Source of the DNA: Flavobacterium sp.
GTDB taxonomy: Bacteria > Bacteroidota > Bacteroidia > Flavobacteriales > Flavobacteriaceae
Reading direction: 5' to 3'
Assembly: GCF_027531705.1 (NCBI RefSeq)
Contig: NZ_JAPZSP010000022.1
Span: 1 to 36,804, forward strand
DNA: 36,804 nucleotides
The position numbers and the translations under genes were made by a program. This document shows positions 16,675-25,136 of the stretch, piece by piece. The number at the start of each line of letters is the position of its first letter. Positions within the stretch are counted from its first letter, which is position 1. The notes beneath the pieces are model-generated. The model was not told the origin of the DNA. It did no database searches and saw only the letters and a list, made by a program, of their open reading frames with translations.

Positions 16675-17708
16675 TAAAAATTTACAATCTTATTACTTTG
16701 CTCCAAATGTAATTTATATTGACGCATTCCTTCTTTATGCTCCAAATAAGGAAATCCTCTTTTATGATTTTGAACACTTACTTTATACATGTAAGTAATG
16801 TGACGCGCCAATTCTTTCCATGCAAAAAAGAGCGAATGTTTTGGGTCATAAATATGTGTTGGCTCACTTCCTGCTCCATTTATTTCAACAATTGCAAAGT
16901 TTTTTCCTTGTTCTAAATCTATCCATGAATCATACATAATATCCAATCTTCCGAAATAAAATTCAGGAATTTCTTGACACATTGCATCGATTGTTTGATT
17001 TAATTTATCTGTAATTAAATTACTTGCATCAATAAATTTTGCACCACGAGCATGATTTCCGTAAGGCACAAGATTTAGTTTTTTACCTTTTTCTAAAACC
17101 TCATTAAATTGAGTTCCGAAATCTTTCTTAATATTTTCAATTTGTAATTCATAACGTGGATTTGCTCTTATCAATTGCTCCATTGTTGCTTTTCCATCAC
17201 CTTCAATAATTACATATTCTTTGGCTACAATTCCAGTTACTTTTCCCTTTTTCTCATTGGGAAATCGAACATAAAAAATACCAACTTCATTGGCATATGG
17301 AATCAAATCTTGGATTAAATAATCAAAATTTGCATTAGAATTATAAGTTCTCAATTCTTCCAAATCATGAATTTTTCTTACTGCAGAACCTCTTAAACCA
17401 ATATCAGGCTTTGCAATAAATGGAAATTGAATAGTTGAATTTTGAAAAACTGAAATTACTTTTTCAAAATCGTTATTTTCGAAAACCAAAGCTGTTTTTG
17501 GATAATATTTTTGCGGAATTAAATCGTAAATTTCCTTTTTACTTTCAGCCATAAATCCACCGTTTTTTATCTTCGGATTACTTGCGTTAAAAAAGAAAAT
17601 TGTACGCGATTTTAAAGCATAAAAAGCCCACAAAAAATAAATAGGAATATAGACAATTTGAAACGGCCAATATTCCCAACGAAAAAGTTTATGAAAAAAA
17701 AGTTTCAA
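16674..17708 (-). CDS. ATP-grasp family ligase with hydrophobic N-terminal segment
   Basis: No ATG exists before residue 53 of this reading, so the start is non-ATG. A TTG at 17708, one base after the NRDE stop, gives 344 residues; TTG at 17774 would give 366 with a 65-base overlap. An aromatic N-terminal block (LFRWEYWPFQIVYIPIYF, ~9-28) looks membrane-associated. The ATP-grasp core shows FIAKPDIGLRGS with K100, YLIQDLIPYANEVGIFYVRF, GRLDIM with D256, and VEINGAGSEP with metal ligands E275 and N277. It should form an amide or ester bond using ATP via acyl phosphate, as D-Ala-D-Ala ligase does, but the substrate is unknown and it is not a canonical Ddl. Confidence 0.75.
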   Translation of the reverse strand: MKLFFHKLFRWEYWPFQIVYIPIYFLWAFYALKSRTIFFFNASNPKIKNGGFMAESKKEIYDLIPQKYYPKTALVFENNDFEKVISVFQNSTIQFPFIAKPDIGLRGSAVRKIHDLEELRTYNSNANFDYLIQDLIPYANEVGIFYVRFPNEKKGKVTGIVAKEYVIIEGDGKATMEQLIRANPRYELQIENIKKDFGTQFNEVLEKGKKLNLVPYGNHARGAKFIDASNLITDKLNQTIDAMCQEIPEFYFGRLDIMYDSWIDLEQGKNFAIVEINGAGSEPTHIYDPKHSLFFAWKELARHITYMYKVSVQNHKRGFPYLEHKEGMRQYKLHLEQSNKIVNF

Positions 17709-17709
17709 C

Positions 17710-18417
17710 TTATTTAATGGTAATTGAATTAATGAATTCCTCCTGATTTTGTAAATCAAAATACGAAAGTACAATTTTATTTTCTTGAATCACAGTTTGT
17801 GTAATACTCAAGGTTTTCAATTCGCCATTTCTATTGATAATCAGTCCGTTTTCAGAATCATCTTCTTTTGTATAACGATGAAATTGGAATAATTTTTCAG
17901 CAGAAATCTCATTCGAAACTATAAAATTTTGAAATAATTCAGCTCTATACTCACGAATTTCTTTTGGATATAAAGTTGACGAAGACCAAATATGACTTTG
18001 ATTTACATCTAAATTTAAAGTAGATTTTTCGAATTCATTCCAACGTAGTTGATATAATTTTTTGTCCTGAAATAAGACAATTGTAAAAGGCTCAATATCT
18101 GATAAATCAATCAAATTCCATTCTTCAATGGGTGAATTTGAGCTTATTAAATCAAGAACAATTAATCCGCGACTTTTTCTGTAAGATGGTTTTAATTGAT
18201 GCTTTTCATCGGCGCCATTTAGTAATACTAAAACAGTTCCATTTTCGGCAACAGCATACCAAGTCCCACCAGCTTTTTGGTCTTTTGGAAAATAGATGTT
18301 TTTGTTATTTACCGAATATTTTTGAGGTTCAATAGCACTTGGACGAGCTACTTTTTCATCACGATTGTGAGTTAAAATTGCTTTTCCGTTAGAAAAAACA
18401 AAACTTACTGTGCACAT
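17710..18417 (-). CDS. NRDE (TANGO2-family) protein
   Basis: 235 residues beginning MCTVSFVFSNGKAILTHNRDE, with the diagnostic NRDE at 18-21 and an N-terminal Cys2. A GGTWYAVAENGTVLVLLNGA segment follows at ~50-70. The family is related to Ntn hydrolase folds, with Cys2 a possible nucleophile after Met removal; human TANGO2 is implicated in lipid/haem metabolism and its biochemical activity is not settled. The start overlaps the DinB gene by 13 bases, and the stop is one base from the preferred ATP-grasp start. A hydrolase acting on an amide would fit with the downstream ligase, but this is speculative. Confidence 0.88.
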   Translation of the reverse strand: MCTVSFVFSNGKAILTHNRDEKVARPSAIEPQKYSVNNKNIYFPKDQKAGGTWYAVAENGTVLVLLNGADEKHQLKPSYRKSRGLIVLDLISSNSPIEEWNLIDLSDIEPFTIVLFQDKKLYQLRWNEFEKSTLNLDVNQSHIWSSSTLYPKEIREYRAELFQNFIVSNEISAEKLFQFHRYTKEDDSENGLIINRNGELKTLSITQTVIQENKIVLSYFDLQNQEEFINSITIK

Positions 18418-18893
18418 TGTTTTCTGTATTCAATTGTAGAACGAGCAACTCCAAAATTTGAATCGATTTTTATCGAATCATTTTGCAAAACGGCTACTTT
18501 TATTAATGCTTGATGATGAATACAATGTTCTAAATTATACAGCAATTCACGATTGTAATTACTTTCTATTTCTATAGTTTCTCCATCAATTATTTGGTGC
18601 AAAATCAAACTTTTATTTGGCTTTTCAAGATTGCTTTTTATGGTTTCAATAGCTAATTTTGCTGTTTCAGTACATGTTTGAATAGCATAATCTCTTTTTC
18701 TACTATCATAATTTACAACACCACTTTCATATTGATTCTCTAAACATTGAAAAAGCTCAATTATATGACGCATATGCTCACCAATTGTTGCATTACTCAA
18801 TCCATGACACGGACATGAAAAGTCATCTTTTGTCAATTGAGACAACAAATCAGATAATTCAGTAAGTGTATTTTCAATGGACGGAATAAGCAT
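18405..18893 (-). CDS. DinB-fold protein
   Basis: A 162-residue four-helix-bundle protein of the DinB/YfiT superfamily. The metal-binding histidines expected for the fold are visible: H40 and H43 in GEHMRHIIELF, and H123 or H126/H127 in LEHCIHHQAL near the C-terminus. Members include bacillithiol transferases, mycothiol-dependent enzymes and many uncharacterised proteins. A thiol-transferase role is possible, but no thiol pathway gene is visible here. It is first in the overlapping run with NRDE, ATP-grasp and LysE-like genes. No strong promoter box was found before it. Confidence 0.8.
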   Translation of the reverse strand: MLIPSIENTLTELSDLLSQLTKDDFSCPCHGLSNATIGEHMRHIIELFQCLENQYESGVVNYDSRKRDYAIQTCTETAKLAIETIKSNLEKPNKSLILHQIIDGETIEIESNYNRELLYNLEHCIHHQALIKVAVLQNDSIKIDSNFGVARSTIEYRKQCAQ

Positions 18894-18920
18894 CTTATCA
18901 ATTTTTTTTCAAATATAAAT

Positions 18921-18957
18921 AAAAAACTCTTTAAGAAATTACCTTAAAGAGTTTTTT
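18921..18957 (-). terminator. Rho-independent terminator after acyl-CoA dehydrogenase
   Basis: A perfect 15-bp stem (AAAAAACTCTTTAAG at 18921-18935 with its complement at 18943-18957) and a 7-nt loop. Read on the minus strand it follows the stop at 18980 and ends in a T-run. It separates the dehydrogenase from the DinB run downstream. Confidence 0.85.
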
Positions 18958-18979
18958 GAATTATAATTAACTTTTATTT

Positions 18980-20116
18980 CTAAATCAATCCTCTAGAAAT
19001 CACAATACGTTGAATTTCAGAAGTTCCTTCATAAATTTGAGTGATTTTAGAATCACGCATCATTCTTTCAACATGATATTCAGCAACATAACCATTTCCG
19101 CCATGAATTTGAACTGCTTCATTAGCTACTTCTAAAGCAATTTCAGACGCATATAATTTTGCCATAGCACCAGAATGCGCAATGTCTTTACCTTCGTCTT
19201 TTTCGCAAGCAGCTTTCATTACTAATAATTTGGCAGCAGTAACTTTTACGTACATATCGGCCAATTTAAAAGCAATCGCTTGGTGATTGAAAATTTCTTT
19301 TCCAAATGCTTTTCTTTCTTTTGAATATTTCAAAGCAATTTCATAAGCGCCAGTTGCAATTCCTAATGCTTGCGATGCAATTCCGATTCTTCCTCCGTTT
19401 AAAACATTCATTGCGAAAGCAAATCCGAAACCGTCTTCACCTATTCTATTTTCTTTTGGAACTTTTACATCGTTGAATAATAACGAATGTGTATCACTTC
19501 CGCGAATTCCCATTTTTTTCTCTTTTGGTCCGATATCAAAACCTTCCCAACCTTTTTCTACAATAAAAGCATTGATTCCTTTGTGACCTTTTTCAACATC
19601 AGTTTGAGCAATTACTAAATAAGTTGAAGCAGTTGAACCATTTGTAATCCAGTTTTTTGTACCGTTTAACAAATAATAATCTCCTTTATCAATTGCTGTA
19701 GTTTTTTGCGATGTAGCATCACTTCCAGCTTCTGGTTCTGACAAACAAAAAGCACCAATAACTTCACCTTTAGCAAGAGGAACTAAATATTTCATTTTTT
19801 GTTCTTCGTTGCAATATTTTTCCATTCCGGCACAAACTAATGAGTTATTTACCGACATGATAACAGCTGCCGAAGCGTCCACTTTAGCAATTTCAGTCAT
19901 TGCCAAAACATAGGAAACGCTATCTAAACCTGAACCACCATATTTTGGATCAACCATCATTCCCATAAACCCTAAATCTGCCATCATTTTGACTTGTTCA
20001 GTTGGAAATTTAGAATGTTCGTCTCTTTCAATTACTCCAGGTAGTAGTTCGGCTTGAGCAAAATCTCTTGCAGCTTGCTGAATCATCAAATGCTCTTCGG
20101 TAAGATTAAAATCCAT
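18980..20116 (-). CDS. Acyl-CoA dehydrogenase (short/branched-chain type)
   Basis: A 378-residue flavoprotein of the usual family length. Visible motifs: FCLSEPEAGSD and WITNG in the FAD/substrate region, NVLNGGRIGIASQALGIA, QIHGGNGYVAEYHVERMMRD, and the catalytic base E363 in IYEGTSEIQ near the C-terminus, the position used by short- and medium-chain enzymes. It oxidises an acyl-CoA to the trans-2-enoyl-CoA with FAD, in beta-oxidation or branched-chain amino acid breakdown. It is monocistronic, with a consensus promoter, a leader bearing a 14-bp tandem duplication, and a strong terminator. Confidence 0.93.
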   Translation of the reverse strand: MDFNLTEEHLMIQQAARDFAQAELLPGVIERDEHSKFPTEQVKMMADLGFMGMMVDPKYGGSGLDSVSYVLAMTEIAKVDASAAVIMSVNNSLVCAGMEKYCNEEQKMKYLVPLAKGEVIGAFCLSEPEAGSDATSQKTTAIDKGDYYLLNGTKNWITNGSTASTYLVIAQTDVEKGHKGINAFIVEKGWEGFDIGPKEKKMGIRGSDTHSLLFNDVKVPKENRIGEDGFGFAFAMNVLNGGRIGIASQALGIATGAYEIALKYSKERKAFGKEIFNHQAIAFKLADMYVKVTAAKLLVMKAACEKDEGKDIAHSGAMAKLYASEIALEVANEAVQIHGGNGYVAEYHVERMMRDSKITQIYEGTSEIQRIVISRGLI

Positions 20117-20130
20117 ATCTTTTTAAGTAT

Positions 20131-20158
20131 AAATGTATATTGTAAAATGTATATTGTA
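20131..20158. repeat. 14-bp perfect tandem duplication in acyl-CoA dehydrogenase leader
   Basis: AAATGTATATTGTA occurs twice with no gap (20131-20144 and 20145-20158). It lies between the promoter (20170-20201) and the ATG at 20116, so it is in the transcribed leader and just downstream of the expected transcription start. It may be a repressor site or a simple slippage product. Confidence 0.8.
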
Positions 20159-20169
20159 TTTTTGAATGC

Positions 20170-20201
20170 CAAAAGTACATTTTAAAACTTAAAATCTCAA
20201 A
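20170..20201 (-). promoter_or_regulatory. Promoter of acyl-CoA dehydrogenase (-33 TTTG, -7 TACTTTTG)
   Basis: On the minus strand TTTG (20198-20201) is followed after 20 nt by TACTTTTG (20170-20177). Both elements and the spacing match the Bacteroidetes sigma consensus, leaving a leader of roughly 45 nt. Confidence 0.7.
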
Positions 20202-20221
20202 CGATTTCGTAAATTTAGAAT

Positions 20222-21289
20222 ATGTTTAAAGAATCTTATAATATTATTGGAGTAATGTCAGGCACCTCTCTTGATGGAATTGATTTAGCACACATTAATT
20301 TTACTACAAAAGAAGGCAAATGGAATTACCAAATCCTTGAATCAGAAACCATTTCATATTCTCAAGATTGGTTAAACAAATTGAAAGTAGCCGTAAGTTT
20401 TTCTGAAGAAAATTTGATTGATTTAAATGAAGATTATACAGAACTTTTAGGAAAAATTATAAAATCATTTATCGAAAGAAACTCAATTTCAAATATCGAT
20501 GCCATTTGTTCTCATGGACATACTATCTTACACCAACCTCAAAATGGTTTTACACTTCAAATAGGAAATCTTCCTAAAATAGCAGAAATAATTCAAGAAA
20601 AAGTAGTTTGTGATTTCCGAGTTCAAGATGTGAAATTGGGTGGTCAAGGTGCACCATTAGTGCCAATTGGTGATAGAATTTTATTTTCAGAATATGATTA
20701 TTGTTTAAATTTAGGTGGATTTTCTAATATCTCATTTGAAGAAAATTCAAGGCGAATTGCTTTTGATATTTCACCTGTGAATACGGTTCTAAATTTTTAC
20801 TCTAATAAATTAGGATTAAATTACGATGATAAAGGAAAAATCACTCGTTCAGGAAATATAAATTCGGATTTGTTGAAAGAATTAAACACTTTAGATTATT
20901 ATAAAAAATCATTTCCAAAATCACTCGGATTTGAGTTTGTAAAAGAAACTGTATTGCCATTAATTGAAAAATATTCTATTTCAATTGAAGATAAAATGCA
21001 CACATTTACCGAACATATTGCTTTACAAACTTCATTAGCATTACCAAACAAAACCGGAAAAATTCTGATAACTGGTGGAGGAGCTTACAATGATTTTTTA
21101 ATTGAACGAATGCAGTTTCACTTGCCAAATATCAAAATCATAATTCCTGACAATAAAACTTTAGAATTTAAAGAAGCGTTGATTTTTGGGCTTTTAGGAG
21201 TTTTGAAATTACGAAATGAAATCAATGTTTTGAGTAGTGTTACTGGCGCGAAGATGGATCATAGTTCAGGAAATATTTTCATTCCATGA
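20222..21289 (+). CDS. anmK: Anhydro-N-acetylmuramic acid kinase
   Basis: A 355-residue sugar kinase of the AnmK family, which opens and phosphorylates 1,6-anhydro-MurNAc to MurNAc-6-phosphate in peptidoglycan recycling. Diagnostic stretches are IIGVMSGTSLDGID (residues 8-21), CSHGHTILHQP, QIGNLPKIAE, LNLGGFSNIS, and ITGGGAYNDFLIERM near the C-terminus. The length fits the family. The downstream membrane protein gene overlaps by 4 bases (ATGA). No MurQ etherase gene is visible in the window. Confidence 0.93.
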   Translation: MFKESYNIIGVMSGTSLDGIDLAHINFTTKEGKWNYQILESETISYSQDWLNKLKVAVSFSEENLIDLNEDYTELLGKIIKSFIERNSISNIDAICSHGHTILHQPQNGFTLQIGNLPKIAEIIQEKVVCDFRVQDVKLGGQGAPLVPIGDRILFSEYDYCLNLGGFSNISFEENSRRIAFDISPVNTVLNFYSNKLGLNYDDKGKITRSGNINSDLLKELNTLDYYKKSFPKSLGFEFVKETVLPLIEKYSISIEDKMHTFTEHIALQTSLALPNKTGKILITGGGAYNDFLIERMQFHLPNIKIIIPDNKTLEFKEALIFGLLGVLKLRNEINVLSSVTGAKMDHSSGNIFIP

Positions 21290-21663
21290 AGAATTTCAAA
21301 TACCCAATTTTAGTTTTATTGATAATCATTTTAGGGATTCTTTCTAGAAAAATCTCAATCATTCCACTTTTCGTTGGCGATTTATTATATGCAATGATGA
21401 TTTATTTCATTGTTAGATTTTTTTTCAATAAAAACAATTTGCTAAAATCTGCCATCATTGCTTTATTAATTTGTTTTAGCATCGAATTTCTTCAACTATA
21501 TCAAGCCAATTGGATGATTGAAATTAGAAAAACAACTTTCGGACATTATATTTTAGGTCAAGGATTTTTATGGAGTGATTTGGCTGCTTACTTCATTGGA
21601 GTTTTAATTTCATATTCGATTGATAAATATTCAAAAAGATTAAGGTTTAAACAAATTTTATAA
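21286..21663 (+). CDS. DUF2809 small membrane protein
   Basis: 125 residues with about four transmembrane helices. The pattern ILSRK...FVGDLLYAMMIYFIVRFFF, IEFLQLYQANWM, and LGQGFLWSDLAAYFIGVLISY matches the DUF2809 family, whose function is not known. It starts inside the last codons of anmK, so it is co-translated with it; a role linked to cell-wall recycling is only a guess from that. Confidence 0.8.
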   Translation: MKNFKYPILVLLIIILGILSRKISIIPLFVGDLLYAMMIYFIVRFFFNKNNLLKSAIIALLICFSIEFLQLYQANWMIEIRKTTFGHYILGQGFLWSDLAAYFIGVLISYSIDKYSKRLRFKQIL

Positions 21664-21692
21664 AAGGAAAATCTCAAATCTTTTTAAAACCT

Positions 21693-21700
21693 TATATTTG
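21693..21700 (+). promoter_or_regulatory. -7 box for the glutamate/leucine-type dehydrogenase
   Basis: TATATTTG followed by C, an exact TAnnTTTG match 28 bases before the ATG at 21729. No -33 TTG is at the expected distance. Confidence 0.5.
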
Positions 21701-21728
21701 CAACACAAACAGACTACATAAACAAACA

Positions 21729-22955
21729 ATGAAAGATTTACTTAAAAAATTCGAAAATAAACAACCCGAAATAGTATTCAACTGGAAAGATAGCGAAACC
21801 GAAGCCGAAGGTTGGACAGTAATCAATTCACTTCGTGGCGGTGCAGCTGGTGGTGGAACTCGCATGAGAAAAGGTTTAGACATGAACGAAGTTTTATCGT
21901 TAGCCAAAACAATGGAAGTGAAATTTTCTGTTTCTGGTCCGGCAATTGGTGGAGCAAAATCTGGAATTAATTTTGATCCGAACGATCCTCGCAAAAAAGG
22001 CGTTTTACAACGTTGGTACAAAGCAGTTTCGCCTTTGTTGAAAAGTTATTATGGAACTGGTGGTGACTTGAATGTTGACGAAATTCACGAAGTAATTCCA
22101 TATACTGAAGAATGTGGTGTTTGGCATCCTCAAGAAGGAGTTTTTAACGGACATTTCAAACCAACAGAAGCAGATAAAATCAATAGAATTGGACAATTGC
22201 GTCAAGGTGTTATCAAAGTAATTGAAAATCCAAAATTTTCTCCAGACGTATTAAGAAAATATACAGTTGCTGATATGATCACTGGTTATGGCGTTGCTGA
22301 GGCAGTTCGTCATTATTATAACACTTATGGTGGCGATTTTAAAGACAAAAAAGCCATTGTTCAAGGATTTGGAAATGTAGGTTCGGCGGCAGCTTTTTAC
22401 TTAGCTGAAATGGGCGTAAAAGTTATCGGAATTATTGACCGCGATGGTGGAATCATCAACGAAAACGGATTCTCATTTGAAGAAATCAGACGATTATTCT
22501 TGAATAAAGATGGTAACAAATTGGTTGCAGAAAATATGATTCCATTTGAAGAAATCAATCAAAAAATATGGACGATTGATGCCGATATTTTTGCTCCTTG
22601 CGCGGCTTCAAGATTAGTAACAAAAGACCAATTGGATAATCTAATCCATTCAGGATTGCAAGTGATTTCGTGTGGCGCGAATGTTCCGTTTGCTGATAAA
22701 GAAATTTTCTTTGGACCGATTATGGAAGAAACCGATAGTAAAGTAAGTTTGATTCCTGACTTTATTTCAAATTGTGGTATGGCTAGAGTTTTTGCCTATT
22801 TTATGGAGAAAAAAGTACAAATGACTGACGAAGCCGTTTTTTACGATATTTCTGAAACAATCAAAAAAGCTATCGAGAAAACACACGATTTAAATAATTC
22901 AAAAGTAAACATCAGTGCTACTGCATTTGAAATTGCATTAAAACAGTTGGTATAA
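21729..22955 (+). CDS. Glu/Leu/Phe/Val dehydrogenase family enzyme
   Basis: 408 residues, consistent with the hexameric amino-acid dehydrogenase superfamily. The dimerisation/substrate half has SLRGGAAGGGTRM (residues ~34-46), PAIGGAKSGI with catalytic-region K77, and GTGGDLNVDE with D113. The nucleotide-binding half has QGFGNVGSAAA (GFGNVG 213-218) and IIDRDGGI. It deaminates an L-amino acid to the 2-oxo acid with NAD(P). The active-site loop differs from classical GdhA (GGGKGG), so the substrate is uncertain; it may act on glutamate or on a branched-chain amino acid. Confidence 0.87.
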   Translation: MKDLLKKFENKQPEIVFNWKDSETEAEGWTVINSLRGGAAGGGTRMRKGLDMNEVLSLAKTMEVKFSVSGPAIGGAKSGINFDPNDPRKKGVLQRWYKAVSPLLKSYYGTGGDLNVDEIHEVIPYTEECGVWHPQEGVFNGHFKPTEADKINRIGQLRQGVIKVIENPKFSPDVLRKYTVADMITGYGVAEAVRHYYNTYGGDFKDKKAIVQGFGNVGSAAAFYLAEMGVKVIGIIDRDGGIINENGFSFEEIRRLFLNKDGNKLVAENMIPFEEINQKIWTIDADIFAPCAASRLVTKDQLDNLIHSGLQVISCGANVPFADKEIFFGPIMEETDSKVSLIPDFISNCGMARVFAYFMEKKVQMTDEAVFYDISETIKKAIEKTHDLNNSKVNISATAFEIALKQLV

Positions 22956-23001
22956 CAATTATTTTTTAGTATTTTCGTTATACAATAATAACTTTCTATT
23001 T

Positions 23002-23886
23002 ATGGCATTTATCGAAACTGAAAATAAAAGGAAATCTCTAGGAATAACAACTGCTATCTTTGCATTGTTATTTTTGGTTTTATTTTATCTAAAATTTTCA
23101 AATGTTGTCAATTTGGAAATGTTAGAAGGCGGTGGCGGTGGCGGTGAAGTTGCTGTAAATTTTGGTGATAGCGAAGTTGGATCAGGTGATAATTTCGAAT
23201 CAATGGAAAAAGTATCTGCTGCTCCTGAAAAAACCGAAGAAACTGTTGCGGATGAAAAAGAAATAATTGTTAGTGATAATGATGATGCACCAGCAATTGT
23301 AACTGTAAAGAAACCTGTAGAAAAACCAAAAAAAGTTGTCACAGAAAAACCAGTTGTAAAAGTTGTTCCCAAACCATCAAAATCAACTTCAGATGCTCTT
23401 TCTAGTATTATGAATGGTTCGTCAAAATCGGGAGATGGTGACGACAAAACTGCTGGCAACAAAGGAAAAGCTAATGGAGATAAAAATGCAACTGGCTATA
23501 ATGGCGGTGGTGGTTCAGGCACAGGAAGCGGTGGTGGTAACGGAAGCGGTCAAGGTCTTGGAACTGGAAGCGGATATGGAAACGGAAATGGCGGAGGTAG
23601 AGGAAATGGAGTTGGAAATTATCAATTGAGTGGTCGAAAAGCACTTTCTAAACCACAACCTAAATATACTTGTAACGAAGAAGGAACGGTTGCTGTTGAA
23701 ATTTCTGTAAATAGTTCAGGTGTTGTAACTAATGCAACTGCTGGAGTTAGAGGAACAACAAATTCAGCAAAATGCTTATTAGATCAAGCAAAAATTGCTG
23801 CCTTGAGTACTAAATTTGATGCAAGTGCAAGTGCTCCAGAAAAACAAGTTGGAAAAATTCTTTATAGCTTCAAATTAACGGAGTAA
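23002..23886 (+). CDS. TonB-like energy transducer with glycine-rich linker
   Basis: 294 residues. A single transmembrane helix near the N-terminus (~14-32) is followed by an acidic stretch, a Lys/Pro-rich region (VKKPVEKPKKVVTEKPVV, ~100-125) typical of the periplasm-spanning part of TonB, and an unusually glycine-rich linker (~165-205). The C-terminal ~85 residues (KPQPKYTCNEEGTVAVEISV... GKILYSFKLTE) look like a TonB/TolA-type C-terminal domain, with two cysteines (YTCNEE and AKCLLD) that could pair. It would couple the proton-motive force to outer-membrane transport if paired with ExbB/ExbD, which are not in this window. folC follows 14 bases later. Confidence 0.8.
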   Translation: MAFIETENKRKSLGITTAIFALLFLVLFYLKFSNVVNLEMLEGGGGGGEVAVNFGDSEVGSGDNFESMEKVSAAPEKTEETVADEKEIIVSDNDDAPAIVTVKKPVEKPKKVVTEKPVVKVVPKPSKSTSDALSSIMNGSSKSGDGDDKTAGNKGKANGDKNATGYNGGGGSGTGSGGGNGSGQGLGTGSGYGNGNGGGRGNGVGNYQLSGRKALSKPQPKYTCNEEGTVAVEISVNSSGVVTNATAGVRGTTNSAKCLLDQAKIAALSTKFDASASAPEKQVGKILYSFKLTE

Positions 23887-23900
23887 ACCATCTTTTTAAA

Positions 23901-25121
23901 ATGAATTACCAAGAAACTGTAAACTGGATGTTTGAACAGTTACCAATGTATCAACATCAAGGAGCTTCTGCTTACAAAGAAGATTTATCCAACACTATTT
24001 TGCTTGCAAACCATCTTAGCAATCCTGAAAAAAATTTAAAATGTATTCATGTTGCAGGCACCAACGGAAAAGGATCTACATCGCATATGCTTGCTTCCAT
24101 TTTTCAAGAAGCTGGATATAAAACTGGACTTTATACATCACCACATTTAAAAGATTATCGCGAGAGAATAAAAATTAATGGAAAAGAAATTTCGGAGGAT
24201 TTTGTTTGTGAATTTGTAACAAAACACAAATCATTTTTTGAAGAAAATTCATTAAGTTTTTTTGAAATGACCGTCGGATTGGCTTTCGATTATTTTCAAA
24301 AAGAAAAAGTTGATATTGCCATTATTGAAGTTGGTTTAGGAGGTCGTTTAGACTCAACAAATATAATTTCTCCTTTGTTGTCAGTAATCACAAATATAGG
24401 TTTAGACCACACCCTGTTTTTAGGTACAACTTTAGCATCAATTGCAAAAGAAAAAGCGGGAATTATAAAACAAAAAATTCCTGTTGTAATTGGAGAATTC
24501 ACTAGCGAAACAAAACCTGTTTTTATTACGAAAGCTAAAGAAACTAATTCAAAAATTTATTTTGCATCTGAATTAATCAATAAAGAATATGCTTCAGCAC
24601 TTCTAGGCGATTACCAATTTCACAACAAAAAAACCGTCTTACAATCAATAAAAATCATTCAAGAAAAATATGATTTTCAAATTTCTGAAATCAATATTGA
24701 AAATGGTTTTCTAAAAGTTATCCAAAATACAGGATTACAAGGAAGATGGCAACAATTGAAAAAGAAGCCAAAAGTTATTTGCGACACAGCTCACAACAAA
24801 CATGGGTTAGAAATAACTTTAAAACAGGTGCAAAAAACAAAATTCAATCTATTACATGTTGTTTTAGGAGTTGTAAATGACAAAAATATGGACGAAATAT
24901 TGCCTCTATTTCCTAAAAGTGCGATTTATTACTATTGTAAACCAAATATTCCTAGAGGATTAAACGCATCCATTTTACAGCAAGAAGCAAAAAAATACGA
25001 GTTGAATGGCGAAATATACAATTCAGTTTCAGATGCTTATAAAGAAGCTTTGAAAAATGCTTCCGAAGATGACTTTATATATATAGGCGGCAGCACTTTT
25101 GTTGTTGCAGAAATTTTGTAA
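23901..25121 (+). CDS. folC: Folylpolyglutamate synthase / dihydrofolate synthase
   Basis: A 406-residue Mur-ligase-superfamily enzyme. The P-loop VAGTNGKGST (51-60), the following YTSPHLKDYRERI, EVGLGGRLDSTN, ITNIGLDH with the GTTLASIAKEKAGI that follows, and CDTAHN in the C-terminal half are all hallmarks of FolC. It adds glutamate to dihydropteroate and/or to folates. Length and motif order are normal. It lies in the same direction as the TonB-like gene with a 14-base gap. Confidence 0.93.
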   Translation: MNYQETVNWMFEQLPMYQHQGASAYKEDLSNTILLANHLSNPEKNLKCIHVAGTNGKGSTSHMLASIFQEAGYKTGLYTSPHLKDYRERIKINGKEISEDFVCEFVTKHKSFFEENSLSFFEMTVGLAFDYFQKEKVDIAIIEVGLGGRLDSTNIISPLLSVITNIGLDHTLFLGTTLASIAKEKAGIIKQKIPVVIGEFTSETKPVFITKAKETNSKIYFASELINKEYASALLGDYQFHNKKTVLQSIKIIQEKYDFQISEINIENGFLKVIQNTGLQGRWQQLKKKPKVICDTAHNKHGLEITLKQVQKTKFNLLHVVLGVVNDKNMDEILPLFPKSAIYYYCKPNIPRGLNASILQQEAKKYELNGEIYNSVSDAYKEALKNASEDDFIYIGGSTFVVAEIL

Positions 25122-25136
25122 TTTTTTATAAATAAG

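Noticed and set aside
20210..20217. TAAATTTA as a leaderless promoter for anmK
   Set aside because: It lacks the final G of TAnnTTTG, has no -33 element, and sits only 4 bases before the ATG.
23085..23462. 125-codon minus-strand frame opposite the TonB-like gene
   Set aside because: Low-complexity shadow of the acidic and Lys/Pro-rich coding region.
23494..23620. GGT/GGA-rich DNA repeat
   Set aside because: It is explained by the glycine-rich linker of the TonB-like protein and shows no exact tandem unit.
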